Numbered from the stretch's first letter, positions 45,534 to 54,944 are shown. The stretch is 64,000 nt of DNA from Streptomyces werraensis (GCA_014656175.1 BNBX01000008.1:326533-390532); one strand, 5' to 3'. The notes: generated from the letters alone by a model not told the origin. Translations and numbers: made by a program.

Positions 45534-46816
45534 CTGCGGCACCGATTCTCTACGACACCGAGGACCTCGACCTCCGGCTCGACCCCGTCGAGCAGGCGAT
45601 CGCCGACATCGCCGCCGGCCGCCCCGTGGTGGTCGTCGACGACGAGAACCGGGAGAACGAGGGCGACCTGATCGTCGCCGCCGAGAAGGTGACCGAGGAG
45701 ATCGTCGCCTTCATGATGACCGAGTGCCGCGGCATGATCTGCGCCCCCATGACCGGCGAGGAGCTCGACCGGCTGCGGATCCCGCAGATGGTGGAGCAGA
45801 ACACCGAGTCCATGCGGACCGCCTTCACCGTCACCGTCGACGGCTCCGCCGCGCACGGCGTGACCACCGGCATCTCGGCCTCCGACCGGGCCACCACCCT
45901 CCGGCTGCTGGCGTCCGGCACCGCCGCGCCGGACGACTTCGTCCGCCCGGGCCACATCTTCCCGCTGCGCGCCCGGCCCGGCGGCGTGCTCGAGCGCGAC
46001 GGCCACACCGAGGCCGCCGTCGACCTGGCACGCCTCGCAGGACTGCGCCCCGCCGGCGCCATCGTGGAGATCGCCGGTGAGGACGGCCGCATGCTGCGCC
46101 TGCCCGAGCTGGTCCCGTTCGCCCGCAAGCACGGGCTGTCGATCATCTCCATCGAGGACCTGATCGCCTACCGGCGCGGCAGCGAGCCCACCGTCCGCCG
46201 CGAGGCCGAGGTCCGGCTGCCCACCGCCCACGGCACCTTCACCGCGTACGGATTCCGCTCCACCGTCGACGGCGTCGAGCACGTTGCCCTGGTCCACGGC
46301 GACCTCGGCGACGGCGCGGACGTCCTCGTCCGCATGCACTCCGAGTGCCTCACCGGCGACGTCTTCGGCTCCCGGCGCTGCGACTGCGGCCCCCAGCTCG
46401 ACGCCTCCCTGGACCGCATCCAGGCCGAGGGGCGGGGCGTCGTCGTCTACCTGCGCGGGCACGAGGGGCGCGGCATCGGCCTGATGTCCAAGCTCCGCGC
46501 CTACGAACTGCAGGAGCGCGGCCGCGACACCCTCGACGCCAACCTGGAACTCGGCCTGCCCGCCGACGCCCGCGACTACGCGGCGGGCGCGCAGATCCTC
46601 GCCGACCTCGGCGTCCGCAGCGTCCGCCTGATGACCAACAACCCCGACAAGTCCGACGCGCTCGCCCGCCACGGCATCGACGTCGTCCGGCGTGAGCCGA
46701 TGCCCGTCACCGCGAGCGAGCACAACCTCCGCTACCTGCGCACCAAGCGGGACCGGATGGGCCACGACCTGCCCTGGCTGGACACGCCGACCGTGCCCGC
46801 CTGCGGCAACCAGTAA
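45530..46816 (+). CDS. ribAB: Bifunctional DHBP synthase / GTP cyclohydrolase II
   Basis: RibAB makes both riboflavin precursors. The N-terminal half (RibB type, ribulose 5-phosphate to 3,4-dihydroxy-2-butanone 4-phosphate) has VVDDENRENEGDL, TECRGMIC and RPGHIFPLRARPGG. The C-terminal half (RibA type, GTP cyclohydrolase II) has the zinc ligands in HSECLTGDVFGSRRCDCG, the catalytic RGHEGRGIGL and the MTNNP segment. Length 428 is normal. It is coupled to ribM by a 4-bp overlap and followed by ribH after 20 bp. Confidence 0.97.
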   Translation: MTAAPILYDTEDLDLRLDPVEQAIADIAAGRPVVVVDDENRENEGDLIVAAEKVTEEIVAFMMTECRGMICAPMTGEELDRLRIPQMVEQNTESMRTAFTVTVDGSAAHGVTTGISASDRATTLRLLASGTAAPDDFVRPGHIFPLRARPGGVLERDGHTEAAVDLARLAGLRPAGAIVEIAGEDGRMLRLPELVPFARKHGLSIISIEDLIAYRRGSEPTVRREAEVRLPTAHGTFTAYGFRSTVDGVEHVALVHGDLGDGADVLVRMHSECLTGDVFGSRRCDCGPQLDASLDRIQAEGRGVVVYLRGHEGRGIGLMSKLRAYELQERGRDTLDANLELGLPADARDYAAGAQILADLGVRSVRLMTNNPDKSDALARHGIDVVRREPMPVTASEHNLRYLRTKRDRMGHDLPWLDTPTVPACGNQ

Positions 46817-46836
46817 CAAGAACCACGAGGAGAGAC

Positions 46837-47322
46837 GTGAGCGGCAAGGGTGCACCGGAGCTGACGGTACGCAATGTGGGTGATCTGCGGGTCGCCGTCA
46901 TCGCGGCACAGTGGCACGAGAAGGTGATGGACGGACTGGTGGACGGCGCCCTGCGCGCCCTGCACGACCTGGGCATCGACGAGCCGACCCTGCTGAGGGT
47001 CCCCGGCAGCTGGGAACTGCCCGTCGTCGCCAAGGTCCTGGCCGGCCGGGGCTATGACGCGATCGTCGCGCTCGGCGTCGTCATCCGAGGCGGCACGCCC
47101 CACTTCGACTACGTGTGCCAGGGCGTCACCCAGGGGCTCACCCAGGTGTCCGTCGACACCGGTGTCCCTGTCGGCTTCGGCCTCCTCACGTGCGACGACG
47201 AACAGCAGGCCCTCGACCGCGCCGGACTGCCCGGCTCCCGCGAGGACAAGGGGCACGAGGCGGTCACCGCGGCCGTCGCCACCGCCGCCTGCCTGCGCTC
47301 GGTGTCCGAACCCTGGCGGTGA
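46837..47322 (+). CDS. ribH: 6,7-dimethyl-8-ribityllumazine synthase
   Basis: RibH condenses the butanone phosphate with the ribityl pyrimidine to form lumazine, usually as a capsid-like assembly. The 161-residue protein has VIAAQWHEKVMDGLVDGAL, VPGSWELPVVA, ALGVVIRGGTPHFDYV (the catalytic His in PHFDYV) and FGLLTCDDEQQALDRAG. GTG start with GAGGAGA six bases upstream. Last gene of the riboswitch operon. Confidence 0.97.
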   Translation: MSGKGAPELTVRNVGDLRVAVIAAQWHEKVMDGLVDGALRALHDLGIDEPTLLRVPGSWELPVVAKVLAGRGYDAIVALGVVIRGGTPHFDYVCQGVTQGLTQVSVDTGVPVGFGLLTCDDEQQALDRAGLPGSREDKGHEAVTAAVATAACLRSVSEPWR

Positions 47323-47356
47323 GCAGTCCCCGTCACCGCGTAGGGTAAGGACCACC

Positions 47357-47629
47357 ATGTCCAAGAAGACGTTCGAGGAGCTCTTCACCGAGCTCCAGCA
47401 CAAGGCCGCCCACGGGGACCCCGCCACCTCCCGCACCGCCGAGCTGGTGGACAAGGGCGTCCATGCCATCGGCAAGAAGGTCGTCGAGGAGGCCGCCGAG
47501 GTCTGGATGGCCGCCGAGTACGAGGGCAAGGAGGCGGCAGCCGAGGAGATCTCGCAGCTGCTGTACCACGTCCAGGTGATGATGGTCGCCCGCGGCATCT
47601 CCCTCGACGACGTATACGCCCACCTGTAG
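47357..47629 (+). CDS. hisE: Phosphoribosyl-ATP pyrophosphatase
   Basis: HisE removes pyrophosphate from phosphoribosyl-ATP in the second step of histidine synthesis. The 90-residue all-helical protein has the MazG-like metal motif KKVVEEAAEVWMAAEYEGKE and EEISQLLYHVQVMMVARG. ATG with a TAGGGTAAGG stretch upstream. It precedes hisG by 46 bp; the main his operon must be elsewhere. Confidence 0.96.
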   Translation: MSKKTFEELFTELQHKAAHGDPATSRTAELVDKGVHAIGKKVVEEAAEVWMAAEYEGKEAAAEEISQLLYHVQVMMVARGISLDDVYAHL

Positions 47630-47675
47630 AAACCCCCCGCTCCGCCCACCCCTTCACGCAAAGGAAGCCGACCTC

Positions 47676-48524
47676 ATGCTGCGCATCGCCGTCCCCAACA
47701 AGGGTTCCCTGTCAGGACCTGCGGCGGAGATGCTGCATGAGGCCGGCTACCAGCAGCGCAGGGAGTCCAAGGAGCTGCGGATCGTCGACCCGGTCAACGA
47801 GGTCGAGTTCTTCTACCTCCGCCCCCGCGACATCGCCATCTACGTCGCCTCCGGGCAGCTGGACATCGGCATCACCGGCCGTGACCTGCTGATCGACTCC
47901 GGCGCCGACGCCGAGGAGATCCTGCCGCTCGGCTTCGCCCGCTCCACCTTCCGGTACGCCGCCAAGCCCGGCACGATCACCGGTCCCGCCGACCTCACCG
48001 GCAAGACCGTCGCCACCTCCTACGAGGGCATCGTCGCCGCGCACCTCGCGGAGCACGGCATCGACGCCTCCGTCGTCCACCTCGACGGGGCGGTGGAGAC
48101 CGCCATCCAGCTCGGCGTCGCCCAGGTCATCGCGGACGTCGTCGAGACCGGCACCTCCCTGCGCAACGCCGGCCTGGAGGTCGTCGGCGAGCCGATCATG
48201 CAGTCCGAGGCTGTCGTCATCCGCCGGACCGGCACGGACGGCGAGGACCCCAAGGTGCAGCAGTTCCTGCGCCGCCTCCAGGGCGTCCTGGTCGCCCGCA
48301 CGTACGTGATGATGGACTACGACTGCCGGGTCGAGCAGCTGGAGAAGGCCGTCGCGCTGACCCCCGGCCTCGAGTCCCCGACCGTCTCCCCGCTGCACAA
48401 CGAGGGCTGGGTCGCCGTCCGCGCCATGGTCCCCTCCAAGGAGGCGCAGCGGATCATGGACGACCTGTACGACATCGGGGCCCGCGCCATCCTCACCACG
48501 GCGATCCACGCCTGCCGTCTCTGA
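47676..48524 (+). CDS. hisG: ATP phosphoribosyltransferase (long form)
   Basis: HisG joins ATP and PRPP to start histidine synthesis. It is the long form (282 residues) with a C-terminal ACT-like regulatory domain (about 210-282), so histidine feedback is expected and no HisZ partner is needed. Motifs include LRIAVPNKGSLS at the start, GQLDIGITGRDLL, the PRPP-binding segment near DGAVETAIQLGVAQVIADVV and the C-terminal SPTVSPLHNEGWVAVRAMV. AAAGGAAG lies nine bases before the ATG. Confidence 0.97.
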   Translation: MLRIAVPNKGSLSGPAAEMLHEAGYQQRRESKELRIVDPVNEVEFFYLRPRDIAIYVASGQLDIGITGRDLLIDSGADAEEILPLGFARSTFRYAAKPGTITGPADLTGKTVATSYEGIVAAHLAEHGIDASVVHLDGAVETAIQLGVAQVIADVVETGTSLRNAGLEVVGEPIMQSEAVVIRRTGTDGEDPKVQQFLRRLQGVLVARTYVMMDYDCRVEQLEKAVALTPGLESPTVSPLHNEGWVAVRAMVPSKEAQRIMDDLYDIGARAILTTAIHACRL

Positions 48525-48544
48525 CGGGCAGGGAGAGCCATCTC

Positions 48545-49006
48545 ATGTCCGGCACCGAGCTCCCCGAGCTTCCCGTCACGTTCCGGCCCGGCCGCACCCG
48601 CGCCGTGCTGCTCACCGCGGGCGTCGCGCTGTTCGTCGTGGTCAGTCTGATCGGGCTGCTCCTGAACGGGCTCGGCCCGGGGGAGCGGATCAGCTTCGTG
48701 TTCACCGCCGCGCTGCTGGCCGGTGCGCTGTTCCTGCTGGCGCGGCCGAAGATCGTCGCCGACGAGACAGGCGTCACGGTCGTCAACATCGTGAACCGGC
48801 GCCGTCTGGAATGGGCGGAGATCCTTCAGGTGAACCTCCGCTCGGGTGATCCCTGGGTCTTCCTCGACCTCAGCGACGGCACCAGTCTGCCCGCGCTCGG
48901 CATCCAGCCCGGCATCGCCCGGCAGCGCGCGGTCGCCGACGCCCGCGCCCTGCGGGCCCTCGCCGAGGCGCACTCCGCACCCGAGGCCGAGGCACCCCGC
49001 GACTGA
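48545..49006 (+). CDS. PH-domain membrane protein downstream of hisG
   Basis: The 153-residue protein has two membrane helices (about 19-42 and 48-66) followed by a cytoplasmic bacterial PH-type domain (from RPKIVADETGVTVVNIVNRR). The pattern matches short actinobacterial 'PH domain' membrane proteins often found next to hisG. No function is known. It is 20 bp after hisG and followed by a strong terminator, so it is in the hisE-hisG transcript. ATG with GGGAGAG nearby. Confidence 0.85.
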   Translation: MSGTELPELPVTFRPGRTRAVLLTAGVALFVVVSLIGLLLNGLGPGERISFVFTAALLAGALFLLARPKIVADETGVTVVNIVNRRRLEWAEILQVNLRSGDPWVFLDLSDGTSLPALGIQPGIARQRAVADARALRALAEAHSAPEAEAPRD

Positions 49007-49080
49007 CCCGGGCATGTCCGTCGCCGTCGCGCGCGGAGGAACGGACCTGCCGCAGCCGCCCCTGTCTTGATTAATCTGTT

Positions 49081-49111
49081 GGGCGGAGGCGCGCCGACAG
49101 CGCCTCCGCCC
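49081..49111 (+). terminator. Terminator after the hisEG unit
   Basis: GGGCGGAGGCGC and GCGCCTCCGCCC are a perfect 12-bp stem around a 7-base loop, 75 bp after the stop of the PH-domain gene. The AT-rich TTGATTAATCTGTT just before it is unusual here. Confidence 0.8.
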
Positions 49112-49261
49112 CTGCCGCCCCGCCCGGTGCGCCGAGGGGCCCCAGCTATCCGAGGAGTGACCCTCTCCGGCGATGGACGGATCGTCCTGCAGTACCTGCG
49201 CCGCCCCCTGCCGACATAGCGCTCACCGCCCGGTGGGCGCCCATGCGGAGGCGGCGGCATC

Positions 49262-50593
49262 ATGAGCACCCCTCTGCTGCTTCTCGCAGCCGCCTTCCTG
49301 CTGATCCTCGCCAACGGCTTCTTCGTGGCCGCCGAGTTCGGCCTGGTCACCGTGGAACGGGCCGACGCCGAGGAGGCCGCAGCGGCCGGCGACCGGCGCG
49401 CCCGCCGGGTCGTCGCGTCCCTGCGCGAACTGTCCTTCCAGCTCTCCGGCACCCAGCTCGGCATCACCATCACCTCGCTGGTGGTCGGCATGCTCGCCGA
49501 ACCGGCCCTCGCCCACCTGCTGGACGGCCCGCTCACCGGCGCCGGCATACCCGAGGGCGCGGTCTCCGGCGTGTCCGTGGTGATCGGCATGCTGCTCGCG
49601 TCCGCCGTGCAGATGGTGATCGGTGAACTCGTGCCGAAGAACTGGGCGGTGTCCCGGCCGATGCAGGTCGCGCGTTTCGTCGCCGGCCCGCAGCACGCCT
49701 TCGCCCGTCTGTTCCGCCCGGTCATCGCCGGACTGAACGCCGTGGCCAACCGGCTGGTGCGGGCCCTGGGCATCGAGCCCGCCGAGGAGCTCGCCTCCGC
49801 CCGCACCCCCGGCGAACTGGTGTCCCTGGCCCGGCACTCGGCCCGCGCGGGCGCCCTGGAACAGGACACCGCGGACCTCTTCGTCCGCACCCTGTCCCTG
49901 GGCGAGCTGACCGCCCAGCACGTCATGACCCCGCGCGTGCGGGTCAGCGCCCTCCAGGCGTCCGCGACCGCGGAGGACGTGGTCAACCTGACCCGCGCCA
50001 CCGGCCTGTCCCGCTTCCCCGTGTACCGGGAACGGATCGACGAGATCGCCGGCATGGTCCACCTCAAGGACGCCCTGGCGGTCCCCGCGCACGAACGGCT
50101 GCGCACCCCGGTCGCCCGCATCGCCCGCCCGGCGCTGCTGGTCCCCGAGACCCTGCCGGTGCGCCCGCTGCTCACCCGGCTGCGCAGCGAGCAGCCCATC
50201 GCGGTCGTCGTCGACGAGTACGGCGGCACCGCCGGTGTCGTCACCCTCGAGGACATCGTCGAGGAGATCGTCGGCGAGGTGCGCGACGAGCACGACGGAC
50301 AGGACGTGCCCGAACTCGCCCCGGCCCCGCCGGAGGACGGCAACCCGGCCTGGGACGTCGACGGCGGCGCCCGGGTCGACATCCTGCGCCGCATAGGACT
50401 GGAGGTCCCCGAGGGCCCCTACGAGACGGTGGCCGGCCTGGTCGCCGATCTGCTCGGCCGCATCCCGGCCGTGGGGGACCGCACGGAACTCCCGGGCTGG
50501 CGGCTGTCGGTGCGCCGCGTCGGTCACTACCGCGCGGAACGCGTCCGCCTGGTCCGCACGGCCCGGGTCCCTCTCGCGGAGGCTGCCGGATGA
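49262..50593 (+). CDS. CNNM/CorC-type membrane protein 1
   Basis: These 'hemolysin family' proteins have an N-terminal DUF21 (CNNM) membrane domain, a CBS pair and a C-terminal CorC/HlyC domain; family members act in magnesium or cobalt efflux. Here DUF21 occupies about 1-185 (ILANGFFVAAEFGLVTVERAD, VIGELVPKNWAVSRP), CBS about 205-335 (VMTPRVRVSAL, VDEYGGTAGVVTLEDIVEEI) and CorC_HlyC about 350-430. Length 443. Its stop overlaps the next paralogue by 4 bp (ATGA). Confidence 0.92.
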   Translation: MSTPLLLLAAAFLLILANGFFVAAEFGLVTVERADAEEAAAAGDRRARRVVASLRELSFQLSGTQLGITITSLVVGMLAEPALAHLLDGPLTGAGIPEGAVSGVSVVIGMLLASAVQMVIGELVPKNWAVSRPMQVARFVAGPQHAFARLFRPVIAGLNAVANRLVRALGIEPAEELASARTPGELVSLARHSARAGALEQDTADLFVRTLSLGELTAQHVMTPRVRVSALQASATAEDVVNLTRATGLSRFPVYRERIDEIAGMVHLKDALAVPAHERLRTPVARIARPALLVPETLPVRPLLTRLRSEQPIAVVVDEYGGTAGVVTLEDIVEEIVGEVRDEHDGQDVPELAPAPPEDGNPAWDVDGGARVDILRRIGLEVPEGPYETVAGLVADLLGRIPAVGDRTELPGWRLSVRRVGHYRAERVRLVRTARVPLAEAAG

Positions 50594-51666
50594 GCGTCCT
50601 GCAACTGCTGTTCGCGGCGCTGCTCGTGCTCGCCAACGGCTTCTTCGTCGGCGCCGAGTTCGCCCTGGTGTCGGTCCGCCGCAGCCAGATCGAGCCGCTC
50701 GGCACCGCCCGCGCCCGTCAGGTGCTGTACGGCCTGGAGCATCTGCCGCAGATGATGGCGGCCGCCCAGTTCGGCATCACCGTCTGCTCGCTCACCCTGG
50801 GCGCGGTCGCCGAGCCGACCGTCGCCGGGCTGCTCGAGCCGGTGTTCGCGTGGATGCGCCTGCCGCACGGGGTGATCCACCCGCTCGGCTACGTCATCGC
50901 GCTCGCCGCCGTGGTCTTCTTCCACCTCGTCATCGGCGAGATGGTCCCGAAGAACCTGGCGATGGCCGCGCCCGAGAAGGCGGCCCTGTGGCTCAGCCCG
51001 GGGCTGGTGTGGTTCGCACGCCTGTGCAAGCCGGTCACGGTCGCCCTCGGGGCCTGTGCCCAGGGTGTCCTGCGGCTCTTCCGCGTGGAGCCCAAGGACG
51101 AGGTGGAGGCCGTCTTCACCAGCGAGCAGCTCAACCGGCTGGTGGAGGACGCAGGCCAGGCCGGACTGCTCGACCCGGAGGAGGCGGAGCGTCTGGAGGA
51201 CGCCCTGGAGCTGGGCTCGCGCCCGGTGACGGACGTGCTGCTGCGCCGCGAGTCCCTGGTGACGGTCACCCCGGCGGTCACCCCGGGGCAGATCGTGGAA
51301 CTGACCGCCCGCACCGGCTACTCCCGCTTCCCGGTGGCGGCCGAGGGCGGCGCCTTCATGGGCTATCTGCACGTCAAGGACGTCCTGGACCTCGAGGACG
51401 CCGACCGGGCCGTCCCGCAGCACCTGTGGCGCCCGATGACGACGCTGCGGCCCGAACTCCCGCTGGACGACGCCCTCACCGTGATGCGCCGGGCGGCCAC
51501 CCATCTGGCGCAGGTGGCGGACGCGTCCGGCAAGGTGCTGGGCCTGGTCGCCCTGGAGGACGTGCTGGAGATGCTGGTCGGCGAGGTGCGGGACCCCGCC
51601 CACCGGGAGGTCGCGCTCACCCCGCAGCGGGCGAGCGGGGCACCGGAGGAGGCGATGGCCACCTGA
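50590..51666 (+). CDS. CNNM/CorC-type membrane protein 2
   Basis: A paralogue of the previous gene (LANGFFVGAEFALVSVRRSQ, VIGEMVPKNLAMAAP), with DUF21 and CBS domains but without the C-terminal CorC_HlyC domain: at 358 residues it ends soon after VALEDVLEMLVGEVRD. The two probably act together, perhaps as a heteromer, with only one subunit carrying the extra domain. That is inference from the overlap and the complementary architecture. Confidence 0.9.
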   Translation: MSVLQLLFAALLVLANGFFVGAEFALVSVRRSQIEPLGTARARQVLYGLEHLPQMMAAAQFGITVCSLTLGAVAEPTVAGLLEPVFAWMRLPHGVIHPLGYVIALAAVVFFHLVIGEMVPKNLAMAAPEKAALWLSPGLVWFARLCKPVTVALGACAQGVLRLFRVEPKDEVEAVFTSEQLNRLVEDAGQAGLLDPEEAERLEDALELGSRPVTDVLLRRESLVTVTPAVTPGQIVELTARTGYSRFPVAAEGGAFMGYLHVKDVLDLEDADRAVPQHLWRPMTTLRPELPLDDALTVMRRAATHLAQVADASGKVLGLVALEDVLEMLVGEVRDPAHREVALTPQRASGAPEEAMAT

Positions 51667-51691
51667 CCGCGTGCCGCCGCACGCCGGCGTG

Positions 51692-51719
51692 CCCGTCGGG
51701 GTCCTAGGGCCCCGACGGG
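51692..51719. terminator. Bidirectional terminator overlapping a stop codon
   Basis: CCCGTCGGGG and CCCCGACGGG are complementary around eight bases. The stop codon of the minus-strand AAA gene (51704-51706) is in the loop. It lies 26 bp past the stop of the convergent CNNM gene, so it can end both transcripts. Confidence 0.75.
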
Positions 51720-53568
51720 TCCGACGGGCCCCGCCCCGACAGCACCTCCCCGTACGCCTGCATGAGGTCCGGCAGGCGCAGGGTCGCCAGGTCCTCGCGG
51801 GACAGCGGCCCCGGGTAGGCCGACAGCCGCAGGTCGCGGTAGGCGCAGCTCTTCTCGTACAGGGTGCGCAGGAACCGCCCGTTGCCCAGCTCGTCGATCC
51901 ACCCCTGGTCCACCACGTGCCCGGCGATGGAGCGCAGCTCGTCCAGGGCCTCCTCGTCCCACACGTCGCCGTTCTCCGCGGCCAGCACCTCGCCGATCCT
52001 CGTCAGCTCCAGCGGCCGGTACGACGGGAAGTCCACGCGGGTGGTGAAACGGGACGACAGCCCGGGGTTCGCCGCCAGCAGCCGGTCCATGCCCTCCGGG
52101 TAGCCGGCGAGGATCACCACCAGATGGTCGCGGTTGTCCTCCGCCCGCTTCAGCAGCACCTGCAGCGCCTCGTCGCCGTACGCGTCGCCCTTGCCGTACC
52201 CCGAGTTCGACAGGGAGTACGCCTCGTCGACGAAGAGCACCCCGCCGAGGGCGGAGTCGATCAGCTCGTTGGCCTTGACCGCGGTCTGCCCGAGGTACTC
52301 GCCCACCAGGTCCGCCCGCTGCGCCTCCACCAGGTGGTCGCCACCGAGCAGCCCGAGGGCGTAGAAGACCCGGCCCAGGATCCGGGCGACCGTGGTCTTG
52401 CCCGTGCCGGACGGGCCGGAGAAGACGAAGTGCCGCTTCGGCGGCTGCACCGGAAGCCCCTGGCCGGCTCGCAGCCGCGCCATGTTCAGCTGCGCGGACA
52501 GCGCCTTGACCTGGCGCTTCACCGGTTCCAGGCCGACCATGCGCTCCAGTTCCGCGAGCGCCTCCTCCAGCAGCGCCGGGTCGGTGGGTCCCGGGGGCAG
52601 GACCGGGCCGGAGCCGCCGGAGCGCTCGCGCACCCCGGACCCGCCGAACGAGGGCATCGGGGGAGGGGCGGGGTCGGGGTCGGACAGCCGCAGGTCGCGG
52701 CCCTCCGCCCGAAGAGCGGGTCGAGCGTGTCGGGGCCGTCGACGCTGTCCTGCCCGACGCCGGTCAGGGTGATCGCGGCGAGGTCGGCGGAGTCGTCGTC
52801 GTAGCCGTCGCCCTCGGCGATCGCCGCGAGCCGGGCGGAAGTGTCCATGAAGGCCGGGTCGACCCGGTGCACGGCCCGGTACAGGGGGAGCGCGGCGGCG
52901 CTGCGGCCCGTGCCCTCGCGGGCGCGCGCCAGCCAGTAGCGCAGTTCCTTGCGCTGCGGCTGCTCGCTGCGGCACCGCATCAGCGCCGCCGCCAGCAGGG
53001 GCTCGGCCTGCCCGTACATCTCGAGGCGCACCCGGGCCATGCCGCCGAACAGGCCCGCCTCGATGCCCAGCAGCGGGTCGTCGACGAGCGGGTCGGTGTG
53101 CCGGACCAGCTGCTCCCAGTCCTTGACGAGATAGGCGCGGCAGGCGTGCAGGAAGCGCACCTGCGGGTCGGCGTCCACGGGGGGCAGTCCGGCGAGCGCG
53201 CGGTCCAGCTCGGGGACGTGCCGGCCGTCCAGCCAGTGGGAGGCGTGGGCGAGCAGCAGGTCGCGAGGGGTCTCGAGGACGGGCTGCACCCACCAGCCCA
53301 GCCAGTACCAGGAGTTGAGGGTGCGGTGGTGCCGGGTCCGCTGTTCGCCGAAGCGTTCGCGGTGGCGGAACATCCGCAGCAGCGCGGTCGTCGTGTCGAT
53401 GCGCAGCGCGTGCAGTCCGAGCCAGCCGTCCGCCATCCCCGGGTCGATCCGTACGGCGGTCCGGAACTCCTCCTCCGCCTGCGGATAGGCGCCCATCGTG
53501 TAGGCGTCCACGCCTCGCAGCCAGGCGAGGTCGGCCGGGGCCTGCGGGCCCTGCGTGCCGAAGTCCAT
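51704..53568 (-). pseudogene. TPR-AAA ATPase (CbbX/EccA type) with a frameshift
   Basis: The N-terminal TPR-like part starts MDFGTQGPQAPADLAWLRGV (GGGGGA five bases before the ATG at 53568) and reads in one frame to DGPDTLDPLF. The rest, from RAEGRDLRLSDPDP, reads in another frame. The switch is at about 52710-52713; one extra G in the plus-strand run CCGCCCGAAG would restore a 621-residue protein. The AAA domain is intact: FSGPSGTGKTT (Walker A), GGVLFVDEAYSL (Walker B) and a GLSSRF arginine finger region. Such proteins act as helical remodellers (RuBisCO activase CbbX, ESX EccA). A sequencing error is as likely as a true mutation. Confidence 0.85.
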
Positions 53569-54019
53569 CACGTCCCCCACAAACCGTGCCCCCGTCGGTG
53601 TGCCGGCCGGCCCCTCGGCCGCCGGCGCCCTGTGGCCGAACCGCTGTGCCGCGGACCGGAGTTGCAAGGTGCGCGAAGCTTCGTCGTCGGTCGCACCGAG
53701 GGCATCGTACCTGCGGGGGCGCGGTGTCCGCAGGGTGCGGAGCAGGGGAAACGGAGAGGGGAAGGGGGCGCACGTGAGGAGCGCGGAAGGTGATCCTCAC
53801 CGAGGGTGATCGTCATATGCCGCTGCGCGCCCGGAAAACGTGAAAAGGGCAGAACGAAGCCCCCGATCACGGGGGAACAACCGGGGGCTTCGTGTCTGCG
53901 AGCGGCACCCGAAGGGCCGCACATTGAGAACGTAAGACCTGTACGGGCCCTCGGTCAAGCCGAGTTGGGCGACTGCGGCAACTTGTCCGGGACCGCTCTT
54001 CACAGGATCACCACATTGC
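53569..54019. other. 451-bp interval with one terminator
   Basis: Apart from the hairpin at 53854-53893 I see no gene, tRNA or known RNA motif. The part near 53569-53800 should hold the AAA gene's promoter on the minus strand. Confidence 0.5.
53854..53893. terminator. Strong hairpin, probable terminator of the kinase-like gene
   Basis: ACGAAGCCCCCG and CGGGGGCTTCGT are perfectly complementary over 12 bp with a 16-base loop, 127 bases beyond the stop of the minus-strand gene at 54020. Read on the minus strand it is followed by TTCTGCCCTTTTCACG, giving a partial T-tract. Confidence 0.7.
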
Positions 54020-54577
54020 CTACGACCCGTCACCGAGTGTGAGGGGACACCGTGCCTCACCTGTCCCGGCAGGGCCGGGAATCACCTCGTACCCCTGCTG
54101 TCGCTGCCGTACCAGCAGGTGCGCGAAGGGGCGCGAGGGGTCGGCGGCGAAGTGCGCGCGCTCCGCCCGCTCCCAGCCGTCCCAGAACTCCCGCTGCTCC
54201 TCGCCGTCCCGCGCCCGCCCCCGCGCCCAAGACTCCTCACGCGGCACGTCCATCCACAGCAGCAGCGCCAGATGCGGCCGCAGCGCAGCCCGTCCGGCGC
54301 CGACGCCCTCGACCAGCACCACCGGCGCGGCGGGCAGCGGGAGCGGCGGCCCGGGGCGGCGGGCGCGCCAGTCGTAGGGACGGTAGTGCGCGGTCGCGCC
54401 ACCGGAGAGCGGGCCGATCACCTCGTCGTGGAGCCGTGCGGTCCAGTCGAACAGCTCGTCGTGGCGGGCGATGTCGTCGAGGTGCAGCACCGGGGCGCCG
54501 CCGAGCCGGTCGGCCAGCAGCCCCGCGAACGTCGACTTCCCGGACCCGGCGTGCCCGTCGACGGCGACGAGCCGCAC
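54020..54577 (-). CDS. Uridine-kinase-like P-loop protein
   Basis: A 185-residue nucleoside-kinase-fold protein with Walker A GHAGSGKST at the very start and the LHLDDIARHDELFDW segment that parallels the uridine-kinase base/sugar site. VVLVEGVGAGR is the Walker B region. Substrate is not established; actinobacterial members are annotated as uridine kinase. The GTG start leaves only five residues before the first strand and has no Shine-Dalgarno. Upstream in frame there is an open stretch encoding ...IHTLASRIRRLPPSCGPVRL, whose LPPSCGP looks like the family N-terminus. It has no ATG/GTG/TTG, so an ATT start at about 54628 or a different start is possible. Confidence 0.8.
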   Translation of the reverse strand: MRLVAVDGHAGSGKSTFAGLLADRLGGAPVLHLDDIARHDELFDWTARLHDEVIGPLSGGATAHYRPYDWRARRPGPPLPLPAAPVVLVEGVGAGRAALRPHLALLLWMDVPREESWARGRARDGEEQREFWDGWERAERAHFAADPSRPFAHLLVRQRQQGYEVIPGPAGTGEARCPLTLGDGS

Positions 54578-54944
54578 CGGGCCGCACGAGGGAGGGAGCC
54601 GGCGGATGCGGGAGGCGAGCGTGTGAATGGCTGGTTCCCGGGGGTGCGGGGGAGGGCGGACGGGAGCACTCTAGGCCCCGGACGCCGGCACGGCCCGCGC
54701 ACCCGGCCTCCCGGCCGTCGCGCCCCTGATCGCGGGCGCCGCGGGCGGCCCCCTCGCCCACCTGCGGTGCCTCCGCCATTGGTCCACTCCCATGTTGGTC
54801 GACACCGCACGGCCCGGATGCTGGCAGGACCCGCCCGGCTGCGTTCATAGTGGGGCGCACACCCGCTCCATCCGCCGGCCGCACACCGTCCGGCGGCCGT
54901 GCACCGGTCCCGTCCCGACTCCGACACCTGGGGGTCCCCCACCC
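54578..54944. other. 367-bp divergent interval
   Basis: It holds the promoters of the kinase-like gene and the C39-like gene. For the latter CATAGT near 54846-54851 is a possible -10. TTGGTC occurs twice (about 54779 and 54795), 16 bp apart. The first 50 bp may code for the kinase N-terminus. Nothing else is recognisable. Confidence 0.45.

Noticed and set aside
53894..54015. tRNA or small RNA after the 53854 hairpin
   Set aside because: No cloverleaf or T-loop sequence could be folded by eye, and no promoter points into it.
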